A DNA stretch of 64,000 bases. Origin: CAZAJT01 sp964485585 (GTDB lineage: Bacteria > Patescibacteriota > Microgenomatia > UBA1406 > GWC2-37-13). Shown here piece after piece: positions 62,053-64,000 of the stretch (its first letter is position 1; every line of letters begins with the position of its first letter). The notes under the pieces are model-generated. The model searched no databases, was not told the DNA's origin, and saw nothing but the letters and a program-made list of their open reading frames with translations. The stretch spans positions 1 through 64,000 of the forward strand of contig CAZAJT010000002.1 of assembly GCA_964485585.1 (NCBI GenBank), given 5' to 3'. A program made the translations under genes and the position numbers.

Positions 62053-63251
62053 AACGGTATTTTTTGTTCATCATTAAAGGAGCTCTGTTTGATTTTTCCC
62101 GGAATAAAGGAAGGACGTTTCTTACTTCGCTGGGCATACTCATTGGAGTTTGTGCAGTAGTTTTATTACTGGCTTTTGGCTTGGGGTTGAAAGTGTTTAT
62201 TAAGTCTCAATTTGAGGGTTTGGGAACCAATCTCATATTTGTGTTGCCTGGGAGAGTGCTCGGTCAGGGCGGGTTACGACCGGGTGGTGGAACACTTGGC
62301 GGAGCCCGATTTGACGAGAAAGATGTACGGCAGATTAAAAAGATTAAGGAAGTGCAACGTGTGGTTCCTTATTTTGTGAAAACAGTGAAAGTACAGACTG
62401 AGGGAGCGTCTGAAGTAGCTGATATTCGGGGGACAACCTTTGAAACCTTTGCGATAAGCAATGATGAGGTGGAGACAGGAAGATTGTTTACTAAAAGAGA
62501 CGCAGACGGAAGGAGTAAGGTGGTAGTTATCGGTTCTGAAATAGCTACTAAATTATTTGGAGATCCTGAGTCGGCACTTGGTAAAACAGTAAGGGTAAAC
62601 GATTATGGATTTAAGGTGATCGGTGTATTGCAGAAAAAAGGTGATGTAAGTCACAACACCGATACCGCGCTATTTATGTCGCACCAAGTTGCGGAAGTAT
62701 TTAACGCAGATAAGAAATTCTTTGACATTCACATACAGATAAAGGACTATGAAAATATTGCAGAGGTGAAGGAAAAAATAAAAACAACACTTTTAAAACG
62801 GTATAAGGAAGATGATTTCAGTGTTATTGAACAAACAGAGATATTAAATACAGTGTCCACTATTTTGAACGCCGTAGGATTAATACTTGTTGCGATCGGA
62901 GCAATATCTCTTGTTGTTGGTGGCGTTGGAATAATGAATATTATGTATGTTTCGGTTACCGAGCGTATAAAAGAGATAGGGATACGAAGAGCAATTGGTG
63001 CCCGCAGAGGTGATATTTTATTTCACTTTTTAGCCGAGGCAGTAATACTTTCATTACTTGGTGGTATTGCCGGTCTGCTACTCGCATCAATTATTGTTCT
63101 CTTTATCCAGAGAGTTTTTCCGCTCTACATTAGCGTTGAGTCAGTAGTGCTTGCAATTGGTGTTTCGTCACTCATCGGTATTATATTCGGCGTTTTTCCC
63201 GCAAAAAAAGCAGCAGATTTATCTCCCATGGAAGCGATACGATACGAGTAG
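62049..63251 (+). CDS. MacB/FtsX-type ABC permease
   Basis: Protein of 400 residues. First span with NKGRTFLTSLGILIGVCAVVLL, extracellular MacB-PCD domain (about 45-270) with an unusual Gly-rich loop (GQGGLRPGGGTLGG), then three spans with VSVTERIKEIGIRRAIGARR and PAKKAADLSPMEAIRYE at the end. Last gene of the exporter operon. Cargo unknown: peptide, lipid or drug. Confidence 0.92.
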   Translation: MKRYFLFIIKGALFDFSRNKGRTFLTSLGILIGVCAVVLLLAFGLGLKVFIKSQFEGLGTNLIFVLPGRVLGQGGLRPGGGTLGGARFDEKDVRQIKKIKEVQRVVPYFVKTVKVQTEGASEVADIRGTTFETFAISNDEVETGRLFTKRDADGRSKVVVIGSEIATKLFGDPESALGKTVRVNDYGFKVIGVLQKKGDVSHNTDTALFMSHQVAEVFNADKKFFDIHIQIKDYENIAEVKEKIKTTLLKRYKEDDFSVIEQTEILNTVSTILNAVGLILVAIGAISLVVGGVGIMNIMYVSVTERIKEIGIRRAIGARRGDILFHFLAEAVILSLLGGIAGLLLASIIVLFIQRVFPLYISVESVVLAIGVSSLIGIIFGVFPAKKAADLSPMEAIRYE

Positions 63252-63254
63252 ATC

Positions 63255-64000
63255 TTAGATGTTTGTTTGGAGTTTTGAGGAGATGAATTTTTTGATTTGT
63301 TCGGCGAATCTTTTTTCCGAGTACTTTTCTGCTGATTTGCGGGTTTGTTTTGACAACTTCTCGTACTCATTGTTGTTCATTGCTTCAAGCATTTTTACTT
63401 TCTCAATGAGGCTTTCTTTTTGTAGATTTTGATAGAGAAAACCATTTACTCCATCCTGAACTGTTTCTTTTAATCCTCCTGAAGCATAGGCGATGACTGG
63501 TACTCCGTAGCCCATTGCTTCAACCGGCGCAATCCCGAATTCCTCATCAACTGAGGCAAACAAGAATGCGCGCGCTCCGTCATAGAGTTCATTCAATTCT
63601 CTATCGCTTACCGATCCTAAAAGCTCTACGGTTGATCCGGCGATTGAGCGTAAATATTTTTCATCCCGGCCGATGCCGACAATTTTAAGTTGAAACCCGT
63701 GATGATTTGCGGCATGAACAAGAAGATCAATGTGTTTTGCGCGGGCGAGGCGGGAAATAGTCAGGTAATAGTGTTTCGTGGTTAGTGGGTAGTGGTTAGT
63801 TTTGTTTGGAATCGAGACGGGAGGGTAAATCACTTCGCTCTCGCGACGGTAAAATTTCTGAATCCGCGATGCTGTTTCATGAGAATTTGCAATAAAATAA
63901 TCAACACGTTGAGATGATAGATAATCCCATTTGCGCAAATCATGGTTGATAATGTTTCCATACACGAGAATCAGCCAGTATTTCTGCCACTCAATTGCTG
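63255..64000 (-). CDS. GT4 family glycosyltransferase (partial, runs off the window)
   Basis: C-terminal part of a GT-B enzyme, at least 248 residues. The frame stays open to the right edge, so the N-terminal domain lies outside. Seen: RKWDYLSSQRVDYFIANSHETA, ISRLARAKHIDLLVHAA, FGIAPVEAMGYGVPVIAYASGGLKE split over the donor site, and a long C-terminal helix. Between VIYPPV and YYLTISR it has NKTNHYPLTTKH, encoded by a low-complexity AACCACTA-type tract (63772-63806). It converges on the efflux operon with 3 nt between stops. Confidence 0.88.
   Translation of the reverse strand, partial: AIEWQKYWLILVYGNIINHDLRKWDYLSSQRVDYFIANSHETASRIQKFYRRESEVIYPPVSIPNKTNHYPLTTKHYYLTISRLARAKHIDLLVHAANHHGFQLKIVGIGRDEKYLRSIAGSTVELLGSVSDRELNELYDGARAFLFASVDEEFGIAPVEAMGYGVPVIAYASGGLKETVQDGVNGFLYQNLQKESLIEKVKMLEAMNNNEYEKLSKQTRKSAEKYSEKRFAEQIKKFISSKLQTNI

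Overview
This looks like a scaffold from a Candidate Phyla Radiation (Patescibacteria) genome, most likely of the Microgenomates type. That placement is inferred from gene style: A+T-rich DNA, tightly packed or overlapping genes, almost no Shine-Dalgarno sequences, many multi-spanning GT-C glycosyltransferases, and Pro/Thr linkers in surface proteins. No 16S gene is present to confirm it. UGA is a normal stop (a complete RF2 gene is present) and UAG also ends genes. Three N-runs (4590-4599, 17574-17583, 41427-41526) show that this is a scaffolded, probably metagenomic, assembly. Two of them carry assembly errors that can be repaired by reading the sequence.

Layout. 109-5875: GH1 beta-glucosidase, a kinase-like P-loop protein, groES-groEL, a divergent Lon-like ATPase without a protease domain (broken by a chimeric insert), and a YkuK-family nuclease. 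5932-7658: tRNA-Cys, tRNA-Ser, an aspartase/fumarase-family lyase, and a 5' remnant of a second mutY-like gene. 7737-13009: SemiSWEET, an ABC-2 exporter, two HhH glycosylases (MutY-like and Nth), dinB under an SOS-type box, and a small MscS channel. 13030-23066: a rpoB-rpoC-rpsL-rpsG-fusA operon on the minus strand. Its rpoC has a sequence gap and an in-frame TAG, and its leader holds a terminator-like hairpin. 23063-33148: envelope genes on the minus strand, namely a YtxG/YtxH-like pair, an RmlA-like enzyme, a CAP protein, VanZ, a lamin-tail protein, an ftsE-ftsX-peptidoglycan hydrolase set, prfB and a PilM-like/LytR_C protein. 33220-36998: dnaG-rpoD, an XRE regulator and a CPBP protease. 36991-60393: about 20 genes for surface glycan assembly (about ten GT-C proteins, several GT2, one GT4, a Wzx-type flippase and two polyprenyl-phosphate-sugar synthases). 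60390-63251: a MacA/MacB-like efflux system. A GT4 gene runs off the right edge.

A recurring feature is promoter placement. At about fifteen genes a -10 hexamer, often in the extended form TGnTATAAT, ends only 5-10 nt before the start codon, so the mRNA should begin at or next to the AUG (leaderless). This pattern also helps choose starts, for example dnaG at 33220, the gene at 44367 and the gene ending at 33148. Exceptions with real leaders are groESL, whose leader begins with an inverted repeat laid out like CIRCE, and rpoB. No CRISPR array, integrase, insertion sequence or rRNA gene was seen. Apart from the stretches listed below there is no gene-free region above 300 bases.
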